In this document: positions 52,540-61,081 of the stretch, one piece after another
Numbering within the stretch: the stretch's first letter is position 1
How the letters are laid out: each line of letters opens with the position of its first letter
Source of the DNA: Candidatus Bathyarchaeum sp.
GTDB taxonomy: Archaea; Thermoproteota; Bathyarchaeia; Bathyarchaeales; Bathyarchaeaceae
Length of the DNA stretch: 64,000 bases
Assembly: GCA_020344315.1 (NCBI GenBank)
Contig: CP070820.1
Span: forward strand, 251,735 to 315,734
Reading direction: 5' to 3'
Made by a program: the position numbers and the translations under genes
Notes under the pieces: generated by a model
What the model was told of the DNA's origin: nothing
The model's database searches: none
The model's input: the letters and a program-made list of their open reading frames with translations, nothing else

Positions 52540-54227
52540 CAGAGCTCATCATTAAAAACGGATTTGTTTACGATCCCCTGAACCGCATAGACGGCGAAAA
52601 GATGGACATCTCCATTAGGGATGGAAAGATTGTAGAAAGCGTTAAGGAGAAAGCGAATGGCATCAACGCTTCAGGCATGGTTGTTATGCCCGGCGGAGTT
52701 GACATTCACACCCACATAGCCGGCGGCGAAGTTAATTCGGGTCGTCTCCTGAGACCTGAAGACCACGTTAAGGACGTTGAGGTTAAGACAGCATTAACCC
52801 GTTCTGGAGTAGGCTACTCCATTCCATCTACATTTACTACGGGCTATCGCTACTCAAAGATGGGCTACACAACCCTCATGAACCCCTCTATGGCTCCCCT
52901 TGAGGCTCGCCACACCCATGAGGAGCTAGCTGACATCCCCATGGTTGACAAGGCAGCCTATCCCCTGCTAGGAGACTGGTGGTTCAGCTTAGAGCACATA
53001 AGAGACGGCTTAATCGAAGAGAACGCCGCTCACATCGCTTGGATGCTCCAAGCAACAAGAGGATACGCCATCAAAATCGTCAACCCCGGAGGCCTAGAAG
53101 CATGGGGCTTCGGACGAAACGTCCATAGTCTCGACGACGTTGTACCCCATTTCAACATAACTCCCCGCGAAATCATCCGCGGATTATGCAAAGTAAATAG
53201 GCTTCTTAACCTTCCCCACACAATTCACGTTCATACTAACAATCTCGGAAAGCCTGGCAACTACGTCACAGCTATAGAAACCATGAAGTGTGTAGAAGAT
53301 TTGGCACAGGGAGACAAACCTGTGATACACATTACTCACATCCAGTTCTGCGCCTTCAAAGGCTCAGATTGGAGTACACTAAGTTCTGGAGCAGGAGAAA
53401 TCTCGAAGTACGTCAATAACCATAATCACGTAACCCTTGACATGGGACAGGTAATATTCAGCAACACAACCACCATGACTGCTGACGGCCCCTTCCAGTA
53501 TGGCCTCTACAATATTACTGGAAACAAGTGGGTTAATCACGATGTGGAAACCGAGACAAGTGGTGGAATAGTGCCCTTCAAATACAAGCGCTCAAGCGCA
53601 GTTCATGCAACCCAGTGGTCAATCGGACTTGAAATTGCCCTTCTGATTGAGGACCCGTGGAAAATCCTTATGACAACAGACCATCCCAATGGTGGTCCTT
53701 TCACTTCTTACCCAAAAATCCTCGCATGGCTCATGAGCCGAGCAGCGAGAGAGATAACTTTGAGCAAAATCAACAAACGAGCCAGAAAGAAAAGTTTGCT
53801 GCCTAGCATTGACAGGGAACTTAGTCTTTACGAGTTAGCCATTGTAACGCGGGCAGGTCAAGCTAAGGCCCTTGGCCTGAAACCGAAGGGACATCTGGGA
53901 GTGGGAGCAGACGCCGATGTTGCCATCTATAATATAGACCCTCAACGACTTGACATCTCTAAAGAATACAAGGTTGCCCGAAAAGCCTTCAAAAAAGCCG
54001 CTTTCACAATTAAAGACGGAGAAGTCGTGGTGAAGGACGGTGAAATTGTGAAACCAGTAACGGGAAAGACCTACTGGATCGACGTTTCAACCTCTATGCC
54101 CCACGAAATTAATGATGACATAAAAAAGAAGTTCAGAGAGTATTGGACAGTAGAATATGAGAACTATCCCCTTCCAGACAGTTTCATACACTCTTCGTTT
54201 CCTATCCCTGTAAAGGCGGAGGTCTAA
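52536..54227 (+). CDS. fwdA: Formylmethanofuran dehydrogenase subunit A
   Basis: 563 residues from TTG 52536, chosen because AAGGAGGG sits 6-14 nt upstream and it overlaps fwdB's TGA by 3 nt. The amidohydrolase metal site is GGVDIHTHIAGG (His58, His60), then IHVHTNNLGKPGN and TTDHPNGGPFTSYP. FwdA condenses formate with methanofuran at its dinuclear zinc site. Length fits family. Confidence 0.95.
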   Translation: MTELIIKNGFVYDPLNRIDGEKMDISIRDGKIVESVKEKANGINASGMVVMPGGVDIHTHIAGGEVNSGRLLRPEDHVKDVEVKTALTRSGVGYSIPSTFTTGYRYSKMGYTTLMNPSMAPLEARHTHEELADIPMVDKAAYPLLGDWWFSLEHIRDGLIEENAAHIAWMLQATRGYAIKIVNPGGLEAWGFGRNVHSLDDVVPHFNITPREIIRGLCKVNRLLNLPHTIHVHTNNLGKPGNYVTAIETMKCVEDLAQGDKPVIHITHIQFCAFKGSDWSTLSSGAGEISKYVNNHNHVTLDMGQVIFSNTTTMTADGPFQYGLYNITGNKWVNHDVETETSGGIVPFKYKRSSAVHATQWSIGLEIALLIEDPWKILMTTDHPNGGPFTSYPKILAWLMSRAAREITLSKINKRARKKSLLPSIDRELSLYELAIVTRAGQAKALGLKPKGHLGVGADADVAIYNIDPQRLDISKEYKVARKAFKKAAFTIKDGEVVVKDGEIVKPVTGKTYWIDVSTSMPHEINDDIKKKFREYWTVEYENYPLPDSFIHSSFPIPVKAEV

Positions 54228-54231
54228 AAAG

Positions 54232-55050
54232 TTGATAATCCTCGATCCAAAACGGGCGTTCAGGTTTCCAATAGAGGCAAAGAACATTAGTCCCGACATA
54301 TTCGCCAAGAAATCGTCTAAAGAGATAGCGGCTCTGCAAATGTGGGAAGGAAACCGGAAGGGGGCTCTCGGTGACCTTTTCAACATAAAAAATGATAGTG
54401 GCTCTCCTTCGGAAGAATTTACGATAAAGATTGAGGGAGATGCCAGCAAGTTGCGTAATATTGGCGCCAGAATGTCCATGGGGCACATAGTTGTTGATGG
54501 GGACGCTGGCATGCATCTGGGTGAAGATATGAGTGGAGGCACTATAACAGTGGCTGGCAACGCAGGTTCGTGGGCTGGATCAAAGATGAAGGGAGGAACA
54601 ATAGAAATTAAAGGCAACGCAGGCGATTATATAGGTGCGCCTTATCGTGGAAGCACCAAAGGTATGAATGGGGGAAAAATCATAATTCATGGAAACGCTG
54701 GATACGAAGTCGGATGCTTCATGAGAAACGGGCTCATCCAAATACTTGGAGATGTGGGATTGTTCGCTGGCATCCACATGAGCAATGGAACAATTTTTGT
54801 TCAGGGCAACTCGGAGGGAAGAGCTGGCGCGCAAATGATTAACGGAAAAATCGTTATCTGTGGTCACACTCCTGTAATGCCTACTTTTACTATTGACAGC
54901 ATTAAGCCCAAAGTCAAGGTTGACGGAGAAAAGATTGAAGGACCATTCTACCGGTTTATCGGCGATCTAGCGGATAATGGTAATGGAAAATTGTTTGTTT
55001 CCAAGACAAAAAACCCGCATCTGAGTCCGTATGAAAAGTATCTAGAATAA
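54232..55050 (+). CDS. fwdC: Formylmethanofuran dehydrogenase subunit C
   Basis: 272 residues from TTG. A right-handed beta-helix of repeats such as GEDMSGGTITVAGNAGSWAG and GSKMKGGTIEIKGNAGDYIG, related to the GltB C-terminal domain, is typical of FwdC, a structural subunit that holds FwdA, FwdB and FwdD together. It is 4 bp after fwdA. Confidence 0.93.
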   Translation: MIILDPKRAFRFPIEAKNISPDIFAKKSSKEIAALQMWEGNRKGALGDLFNIKNDSGSPSEEFTIKIEGDASKLRNIGARMSMGHIVVDGDAGMHLGEDMSGGTITVAGNAGSWAGSKMKGGTIEIKGNAGDYIGAPYRGSTKGMNGGKIIIHGNAGYEVGCFMRNGLIQILGDVGLFAGIHMSNGTIFVQGNSEGRAGAQMINGKIVICGHTPVMPTFTIDSIKPKVKVDGEKIEGPFYRFIGDLADNGNGKLFVSKTKNPHLSPYEKYLE

Positions 55051-55087
55051 GGACTGGTATCGTATTTCATGAAAGGGAGGGAAAGAT

Positions 55088-56062
55088 GTGCGAAGCCAGA
55101 AACTGAGCGTTAACCGTGCTGCTCACAGTCTTGTGCAGAGGCTTTGTGATCGGGCTGATGAGTTCGGAGTTATTGTTAAAGAGGTGGAGTCTGGGGCAAC
55201 TTTGATTGACGCCGGAATTAATGCTAAGGGAGGTTTCACTGCAGGTCAGATTATAACAGAAATTTGTCTTGGGGGCTTTGGCAAAGCCGAAATCCTCTCT
55301 GAAACGTATGGTGATCTTGAGTTTCCCTCAATCTTTGTTTATAGTGATTTTCCGGTTATTTCGACTTTGGGGTCTCAGTTTGCTGGCTGGCAGATCAAAG
55401 TGGGAAAATATGTTGCTATGGGTTCAGGTCCAGCTCGTGCTTTATCTTTGAAGCCAAAGGAACTCTACGAAAAGATCAATTATAAAGACTCAGCGGATGT
55501 GAGTGTGCTGGTTCTCGAAACTTCCAAGGAGCCTCCTGAAGAGGCGCTGACAAAGATTTCTGGGGAATGTGGAGTTGATTCAAGTAACCTATTTCTGGTT
55601 TTGGTGCCAACGTCATCAGTCGCTGGCTCAACACAGATTTCAGGAAGGATTGTAGAGACCGGCTTGCACAAGTTGACTGAGTTAGGCTTTGATCCAAAAC
55701 TGGTTACTCACGGCTGTGGATACGCACCCATAGCGCCGGTGCATCCTAAACTGGCTCATGCCATGGGGAGAACGAATGACGCGATAATTTACGCTGGCAC
55801 TGCATACTATACGGTAAGTTACGATAACGACGAAGAGTTGAAGAAGCTGTTAGACAGGGCGCCGGCTTCAGCATCTAAGAGCTATGGAAAGCCCTTCATG
55901 GAAATCTTCAAGGAAGCCAACTACGATTTCTACAAGATTGACCCCGGATTATTCGCCCCAGCAGTCTTCGTAGTCAACAACTCCAAAACCGGCAAAACAT
56001 TCAGAGCCGGAAAAATCGACATAGAAGTCTTCAAGAGATCAATAAAGTTCCAGATGCTGTGA
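55088..56062 (+). CDS. mch: Methenyl-H4MPT cyclohydrolase
   Basis: 324 residues from GTG (AGGGAGGG upstream). Mch hallmarks are VNRAAHSLVQRLCDRADEFG, TLIDAGINAKGGFTAGQIIT, and THGCGYAPIAPVHPKLAHAM. It interconverts formyl-H4MPT and methenyl-H4MPT. End of the fwd operon, so steps 1 and 3 of the C1 branch are co-transcribed. Confidence 0.96.
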   Translation: MRSQKLSVNRAAHSLVQRLCDRADEFGVIVKEVESGATLIDAGINAKGGFTAGQIITEICLGGFGKAEILSETYGDLEFPSIFVYSDFPVISTLGSQFAGWQIKVGKYVAMGSGPARALSLKPKELYEKINYKDSADVSVLVLETSKEPPEEALTKISGECGVDSSNLFLVLVPTSSVAGSTQISGRIVETGLHKLTELGFDPKLVTHGCGYAPIAPVHPKLAHAMGRTNDAIIYAGTAYYTVSYDNDEELKKLLDRAPASASKSYGKPFMEIFKEANYDFYKIDPGLFAPAVFVVNNSKTGKTFRAGKIDIEVFKRSIKFQML

Positions 56063-56067
56063 GAAGG

Positions 56068-56457
56068 CTAATCTATTCTTACGGTGACTTCGATTTCCAC
56101 TCCATCTTTGAGTCTAAGAGTTTTTCGCAGATTTACCGGAGCTAATATCTCCAAGAGATCGACTGGATATTCTGGAACATCTGGTAAAACCACTGCTCCC
56201 TCAATCTTTTCCATCACCAAAGCTTTGAAACATTTTCCTTTGAAGTAGCCTTTCTCGGGTTCTATTGTGATCCCGTTCGCCCTGCGCAACTCATCAATGT
56301 CCTTTTCATTTGCCAGTTGCAAATTTAGAGTTCCTGGATATGGGTTGAATCCTAATTTCTCTTTGAGTTGTCTCTTTACCCACGGTAAGTTAACGAACTG
56401 TTTTCCCCTTTCACTCCCGCTGATAACTTTTCCTTGCAATATTACTTCTTTACTCAA
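56068..56457 (-). CDS. ribK: CTP-dependent riboflavin kinase
   Basis: 129 residues. Archaeal RibK (DUF120) signatures are LQGKVISGSERGKQFVNLPW and LGFNPYPGTLNLQL, with the N-terminal helix-turn-helix absent. It phosphorylates riboflavin to FMN using CTP. The adjacent upstream gene encodes a riboflavin-type ECF S-component, so this is a riboflavin uptake and activation pair. Confidence 0.93.
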   Translation of the reverse strand: MSKEVILQGKVISGSERGKQFVNLPWVKRQLKEKLGFNPYPGTLNLQLANEKDIDELRRANGITIEPEKGYFKGKCFKALVMEKIEGAVVLPDVPEYPVDLLEILAPVNLRKTLRLKDGVEIEVTVRID

Positions 56458-56542
56458 ATAACTAGTCCTCGATTAGGGTTCTTTTGTGTTGGTTTGGTGT
56501 TAACCTCCGATTGTTTACCTAAACGTTTCTGGGCACTATAAA

Positions 56543-57115
56543 TTATTGGTTCCATATTGGCGTTTTTGTGCTGATGCCCACGGCTCTGGCTATGATATAA
56601 CCGAGAGGAATCGTGTAAAGGACGATGGTTGCGTTGAAAAATGCGGTTGTAGCAACAAATCCAGGTAATGCATCTGGTGCTATGCTGTAGCCAAATGGAA
56701 AAGACAGTGGAAGCACAATCCAGTTTACTATGGACATGGCTATAACTCGTGTAATGATTCCAGATCCCGTTGAAAGAGCTGTCAATATTGTCTCTCTGCC
56801 TCTGCTGAAACGGCTGCCTACGCTTTTTTGAATGATGTAGATGCCTAAGAGCATACTCAAAACTGCAATGAGATTGTAGATTGGTCCTGTTGGAAGGTCT
56901 CCTGGAAAGAAGGCAAATAGCACAAGAGTGTTTACGAAGGAAATCGAGAGGCCAACTTTGACTCCGTAGAGTAAGAAGGCAGTAACTATCGCTATCTCCC
57001 AGAGCTGATATTTTAGGAAAATTGCATAGGGCGCTGAAAACTTGAGGGGTGATATACTTAAAACAATCGCTACTGCGGCGAAAACGGCGATGATTGTAAG
57101 CGTTCTAGGGTTCAT
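56543..57115 (-). CDS. ECF transporter S-component, probable riboflavin type
   Basis: 190 residues with six hydrophobic segments. The N-terminus (TLTIIAVFAAVAIVLSISPL) is typical for ECF S-components, and position 86 bp upstream of ribK on the same strand points to riboflavin as substrate. Functional assignment is by neighbourhood; the sequence itself does not show a riboflavin-specific motif I can name. Confidence 0.75.
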   Translation of the reverse strand: MNPRTLTIIAVFAAVAIVLSISPLKFSAPYAIFLKYQLWEIAIVTAFLLYGVKVGLSISFVNTLVLFAFFPGDLPTGPIYNLIAVLSMLLGIYIIQKSVGSRFSRGRETILTALSTGSGIITRVIAMSIVNWIVLPLSFPFGYSIAPDALPGFVATTAFFNATIVLYTIPLGYIIARAVGISTKTPIWNQ

Positions 57116-57305
57116 GTGAGTTTACATCCTAGGTCTAGCTCACTAGCTAATTATTTAAGAGTAGCTACTAAAAATTGGGTTAACTGTTGCCTCTGATTAA
57201 AATTACCACAAAACCCCCACCATCGACATGAGAGAGCATGTTATCGGTTATTCTCAAAAAGTTTTAATGATATAATCTCGTCTTTACTGTGAGTGAATTA
57301 GGCTT

Positions 57306-58556
57306 ATGGCTGAGATGCTCAAATTAAAACTCAATGATCTCGGGGCTTGGCTGGAACAAGAAACCACTTCTCTGGTAGAACCCCTGAGGGCGGACGCGAG
57401 AAAGCTACTTAAAGATACACAAGACAGGCTTGCTGACCTCTTAGAAGCTAGTGAAAAATTGTTGGATGATGCAGAAAAAGAGATAGCGAAAGGCAGCCGC
57501 AAAACATACCGCCGAGCAAAACTCCTCCAAAAAATCTCTGGAAACTTTGCTAATCTAATAAATGACCTTAATATACCCGATGAAATCTTAGGGGAAAGCC
57601 TTCATCAGGTTTCTGAAGAAATAGATAAAATAGTTGAAACAATAAGCCAAGAGAGAATGAAATATTTCCGCGCTATATCACCTTACTTCATAATGTCTCG
57701 TCGAAGATTTGATGTAGCATTAAAAAGGGCAACTGACACTTCCCGAAATCTTCAAACCTTTATCTCAGAAGAGTACGCAAAAGCTGAGAGTGCTGAAGGT
57801 GTTGCTTCTAAAATCGAAGAGCTACGCCAATCTTTAACCGAGTTAAATGAAGCTGAAAAGGCTAAAGAAACGAGAGAGCAGAGACGAGAACTTCTTGAAA
57901 AAAAGATCGCGGAAAATCAACAGAACATACAGGCAATACAGAGCAAAGATGAGGTAGTTGAACTCGCTCAAATAAACGCGAGGATTAAAGAGCTGGAAGA
58001 AAACATAAAACACGCCCTACGGCATCTACAAAAACCCTTTCTGAAATTCCAAACTCTAGCTAACAGCCCAAGTTACAGTCTTTCTCCAGACGCGACACAT
58101 AAGCTTGACGAATACCTCAGGACCCCGTTTAAGGCCTTAGCAACAGAAAAGGAAGGATACCCTCTCCTCAGAAACATTCTTCAAAAGATAAAAAATGCTA
58201 TGGAAAAAGGTAAACTAAAGCTGAAGAAGACTCGCTTAAGAAAGGCGAAAGACCAGATAGATAATATTCTCAACAAAACCGCTTTGGAGTCTCTTCATCA
58301 GAATTGCAGACAAGCCTTCAGCAAGAAAAGCCAATTAGCAGCATCTGGCACAATAAGCGAGAGTAGAAACAAAAGAACCGTGTTACAGAAAAACTTGAAA
58401 GACTTGCAACGAAAAAAGACCCTCCTCGCAACTAGAGACGCTGCTTTGGAAAAGAAAAACCAACAAATACGCGCGAGAGTTAAAGAACAGAAGAAAGAAC
58501 TGGAAAGAGTAATTGTAGAACTAACAAGCCAGAATATTCAAATCATCACAGATTAA
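57306..58556 (+). CDS. Long coiled-coil protein
   Basis: 416 residues, almost entirely charged helix. Heptad-rich segments are near 25-100, 175-245 (KIEELRQSLTELNEAEKAKE) and 320-405 (VLQKNLKDLQRKKTLLATRD). No ATPase motifs, membrane segments or cysteines of note. Resembles coiled-coil proteins often seen in TACK archaea; role unknown, possibly cytoskeletal or chromosome-associated. Confidence 0.65.
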   Translation: MAEMLKLKLNDLGAWLEQETTSLVEPLRADARKLLKDTQDRLADLLEASEKLLDDAEKEIAKGSRKTYRRAKLLQKISGNFANLINDLNIPDEILGESLHQVSEEIDKIVETISQERMKYFRAISPYFIMSRRRFDVALKRATDTSRNLQTFISEEYAKAESAEGVASKIEELRQSLTELNEAEKAKETREQRRELLEKKIAENQQNIQAIQSKDEVVELAQINARIKELEENIKHALRHLQKPFLKFQTLANSPSYSLSPDATHKLDEYLRTPFKALATEKEGYPLLRNILQKIKNAMEKGKLKLKKTRLRKAKDQIDNILNKTALESLHQNCRQAFSKKSQLAASGTISESRNKRTVLQKNLKDLQRKKTLLATRDAALEKKNQQIRARVKEQKKELERVIVELTSQNIQIITD

Positions 58557-58666
58557 CTGGACTAACTATCAAGTTAATCCTTAGCGACAAAACTCGGTAT
58601 CTTCTGTAAAACTTTATTTATATGTTAGTCACTTAGCTTTCCAAAATATGACAGGGTTGAGGTAAC

Positions 58667-59119
58667 ATGCAGGGAGATCGAATTGACAAGATTATTGACA
58701 AATACGTAAATGAAGAGGGTGTTCTAATTCAATTACTACTAGATATACAACATGAATTCAATTGGATACCAAAAGAAGCAGTGAAAAGAATAAGCGAGCG
58801 GCTCAAGATTCCATACAGTCAAATATTCAGGGTTGCAAGTTTTTATGCTGCACTGAGTCTCAAGCCAATCGGCCGCCATCTAATACAGGTTTGCTTGGGC
58901 ACCGCCTGCCATGTTCGTGGCGGATCTAAGATTTTAGATGCAGTCGAAGATGCGCTGGAAATCAAAGCAGGAAGTACAACAGGTGACAGGAAATTTACTC
59001 TGAGCGGAGTTAACTGCCTTGGTTGTTGTGCCCAAGGACCGATGATGATGGTTGATGATGATTACTATGGCGGAGTAAGAGTAACGAAAGTGAAGAAAAT
59101 TCTGGAAAAATATGAGTAA
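58667..59119 (+). CDS. NuoE/HndA-like [2Fe-2S] subunit
   Basis: 150 residues. Thioredoxin-like [2Fe-2S] ligands are in VCLGTACHVRGG and GVNCLGCCAQGP, spaced as in NuoE. The N-terminal helical part (LIQLLLDIQHEFNWIPKEAV) is standard. It is the small subunit of soluble NAD(P)H dehydrogenase modules, electron-bifurcating hydrogenases and formate dehydrogenases. First gene of the three-gene complex; 18 bp before the NuoF-like gene. Confidence 0.93.
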   Translation: MQGDRIDKIIDKYVNEEGVLIQLLLDIQHEFNWIPKEAVKRISERLKIPYSQIFRVASFYAALSLKPIGRHLIQVCLGTACHVRGGSKILDAVEDALEIKAGSTTGDRKFTLSGVNCLGCCAQGPMMMVDDDYYGGVRVTKVKKILEKYE

Positions 59120-59137
59120 ATATGAGGGAATACAAAA

Positions 59138-61069
59138 ATGCCAAGGCTAAATTCACCCAAAGAATTTGAAGAACTGAGAAAAAAAATATTGTCAAAAAGA
59201 GACAAAAACAAACTAGGCATTTCCATTTCTTCAGGAACTTGCGGTCGTGCTTATGGCAGTGATAAAATTGCTGCTGCCTTTATACATGAACTTAAAAAGC
59301 AAGGGCTAGAAGAAAAAATCGATTTCAGAGAAGTGGGATGCCTCGGATTTTGTGAAAGAGAACCTCTGGCCATAATCTTCCCAAAGGGAATTAGTTACTG
59401 TAACGTAAAGATAGAAGATGTACCTGAAATAGTGGACAAGACTGTGAAGGGGGAAATTATTGAGAGACTACTTTATACGGACCCAGTTTCTGGAGAGAAA
59501 ATGACGCATGAAGAGGAAATTCCTTTTTATAAACATCAAAAGAAGATAGTTTTTGGGAATATTGCCCGTATCGATCCTAAAAATATTGAAGATTATATTG
59601 CTCTCGGCGGTTACTCAGCATTAGCTAAAGCACTTTCTGAGATGACCCCTGAAGAAGTTTTAGAAGAAGTGAAAAAAGCGAAACTACGCGGTAGAGGCGG
59701 AGGGGGCTTCCCTACGAGCATAAAATGGGCAAGTACACGGAAGGCTCATGGAGAACCTAAATACGTAATCGTGAACTGTGACGAGGGAGACCCCGGCGCG
59801 TACATGAACCGAGGGCTTATGGAAGGAAATCCACACAGTGTTCTCGAGGGCCTTATTCTGGGTGCCTATGCCATCGGCTCAAGTGAAGGCTTCTTTTACA
59901 TTCGCCAAGAATATCCGCTGGCTGTGGAGAACACAGAACTAGCAATAAAACAGGCAGAAGAATACGGATTACTTGGAAAGAACATACTTGGTTCTGGTTT
60001 TGACTTCACTGTTAAGATACATGAAGGCGCAGGCGCTTTCGTATCCGGCGAATCTTCCGCATTAATGACGGCAATAGAGGGAAGCGTGGGAGAACCACGA
60101 CCCAAGTACGTTCACACCTCCGAGAAAGGAGTTTGGGAGAAACCTAGCACACTAAATAATGTTGAAACATGGGCAAATATTCCACTTATCATCAATAAAG
60201 GCGCTGAATGGTTCAACACAATCGGCACAGAAGGAAGCAAAGGCACAAAAATATTCTCATTGGTCGGAAAAGTAAACAACACCGGCTTGGTGGAAGTTGC
60301 TCTCGGAACGCCGTTAAGGGAAATTATCTACGAAATAGGCGGCGGAATCCAGAAAGGAAAGAAGTTCAAGGGCGTTCAAACTGGCGGACCATCGGGAGGC
60401 GTCATTCCTAATCAGTATCTTGACGCTCCAGTAGATTTTGACGAACTCACCAGATTAGGTTCGATGATGGGTTCAGGCGGAATGATTGTGATGGATGAGG
60501 ACACCTGCATGGTGGACGTAGCCCGTTACTTCGTTAATTTTCTGTGCGATGAATCTTGTGGAAAATGTTTACCTTGCCGGGAAGGACTGAAACAAGCAAG
60601 TGTTATATTACAAAAAATTGTTGCAGGCAAAGGAACAGCAGTTGACCTTCAGAATCTTGCCGACATAGCCGAGGTAACTAGTGTTGCATCTCTTTGCGCT
60701 TTAGGAAAAACATCAGCGAACCCTGTGCTAACAACCCTCCGTTATTTCAGAGACGAATATGAAGCACACATAAACGAAAAGAGATGCCCCGCGTTAGTCT
60801 GCAAGGAACTGATATCCTATTATATCGATCCAGAGAAGTGCCAAGTATGTATGATCTGTCATAGGAATTGTCCAGCAGATGCAATAATTGGAGAAAAGGC
60901 GAAAATTCACATTATTGATCAAGCAAAATGCACTAAATGCGGAACTTGTTATGATATGTGCCCGTCTAGATTTGGTGCAGTGCAAAAGATATCCGGTGAG
61001 CCGGTTCCTCCACCCATTCCAGAAGAAGAGAGGTTAATAAAAAGAGAGCGGAAAAAGAAGCAAACATAG
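59138..61069 (+). CDS. NuoF/HndC-like NAD(P)H-binding flavoprotein with ferredoxin domains
   Basis: 643 residues: an N-terminal thioredoxin-like [2Fe-2S] domain (SSGTCGRAYGSDKI; GCLGFCEREPL), the FMN/NAD site (GRGGGGFPTSIKW, NCDEGDPGAYMNRGLM), an SLBB domain, the NuoF [4Fe-4S] site CGKCLPCREG and a C-terminal pair of ferredoxin motifs (CQVCMICHRNCP, CTKCGTCYDMCP). The usual GAGAYICGEETAL reads GAGAFVSGESSAL, a mild change by the FMN pocket. It takes or gives hydride to NAD(P)H and splits electrons to iron-sulfur clusters. Adjacent genes suggest partner specificity for F420. Confidence 0.93.
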   Translation: MPRLNSPKEFEELRKKILSKRDKNKLGISISSGTCGRAYGSDKIAAAFIHELKKQGLEEKIDFREVGCLGFCEREPLAIIFPKGISYCNVKIEDVPEIVDKTVKGEIIERLLYTDPVSGEKMTHEEEIPFYKHQKKIVFGNIARIDPKNIEDYIALGGYSALAKALSEMTPEEVLEEVKKAKLRGRGGGGFPTSIKWASTRKAHGEPKYVIVNCDEGDPGAYMNRGLMEGNPHSVLEGLILGAYAIGSSEGFFYIRQEYPLAVENTELAIKQAEEYGLLGKNILGSGFDFTVKIHEGAGAFVSGESSALMTAIEGSVGEPRPKYVHTSEKGVWEKPSTLNNVETWANIPLIINKGAEWFNTIGTEGSKGTKIFSLVGKVNNTGLVEVALGTPLREIIYEIGGGIQKGKKFKGVQTGGPSGGVIPNQYLDAPVDFDELTRLGSMMGSGGMIVMDEDTCMVDVARYFVNFLCDESCGKCLPCREGLKQASVILQKIVAGKGTAVDLQNLADIAEVTSVASLCALGKTSANPVLTTLRYFRDEYEAHINEKRCPALVCKELISYYIDPEKCQVCMICHRNCPADAIIGEKAKIHIIDQAKCTKCGTCYDMCPSRFGAVQKISGEPVPPPIPEEERLIKRERKKKQT

Positions 61070-61081
61070 GGGTTGAAAAGA

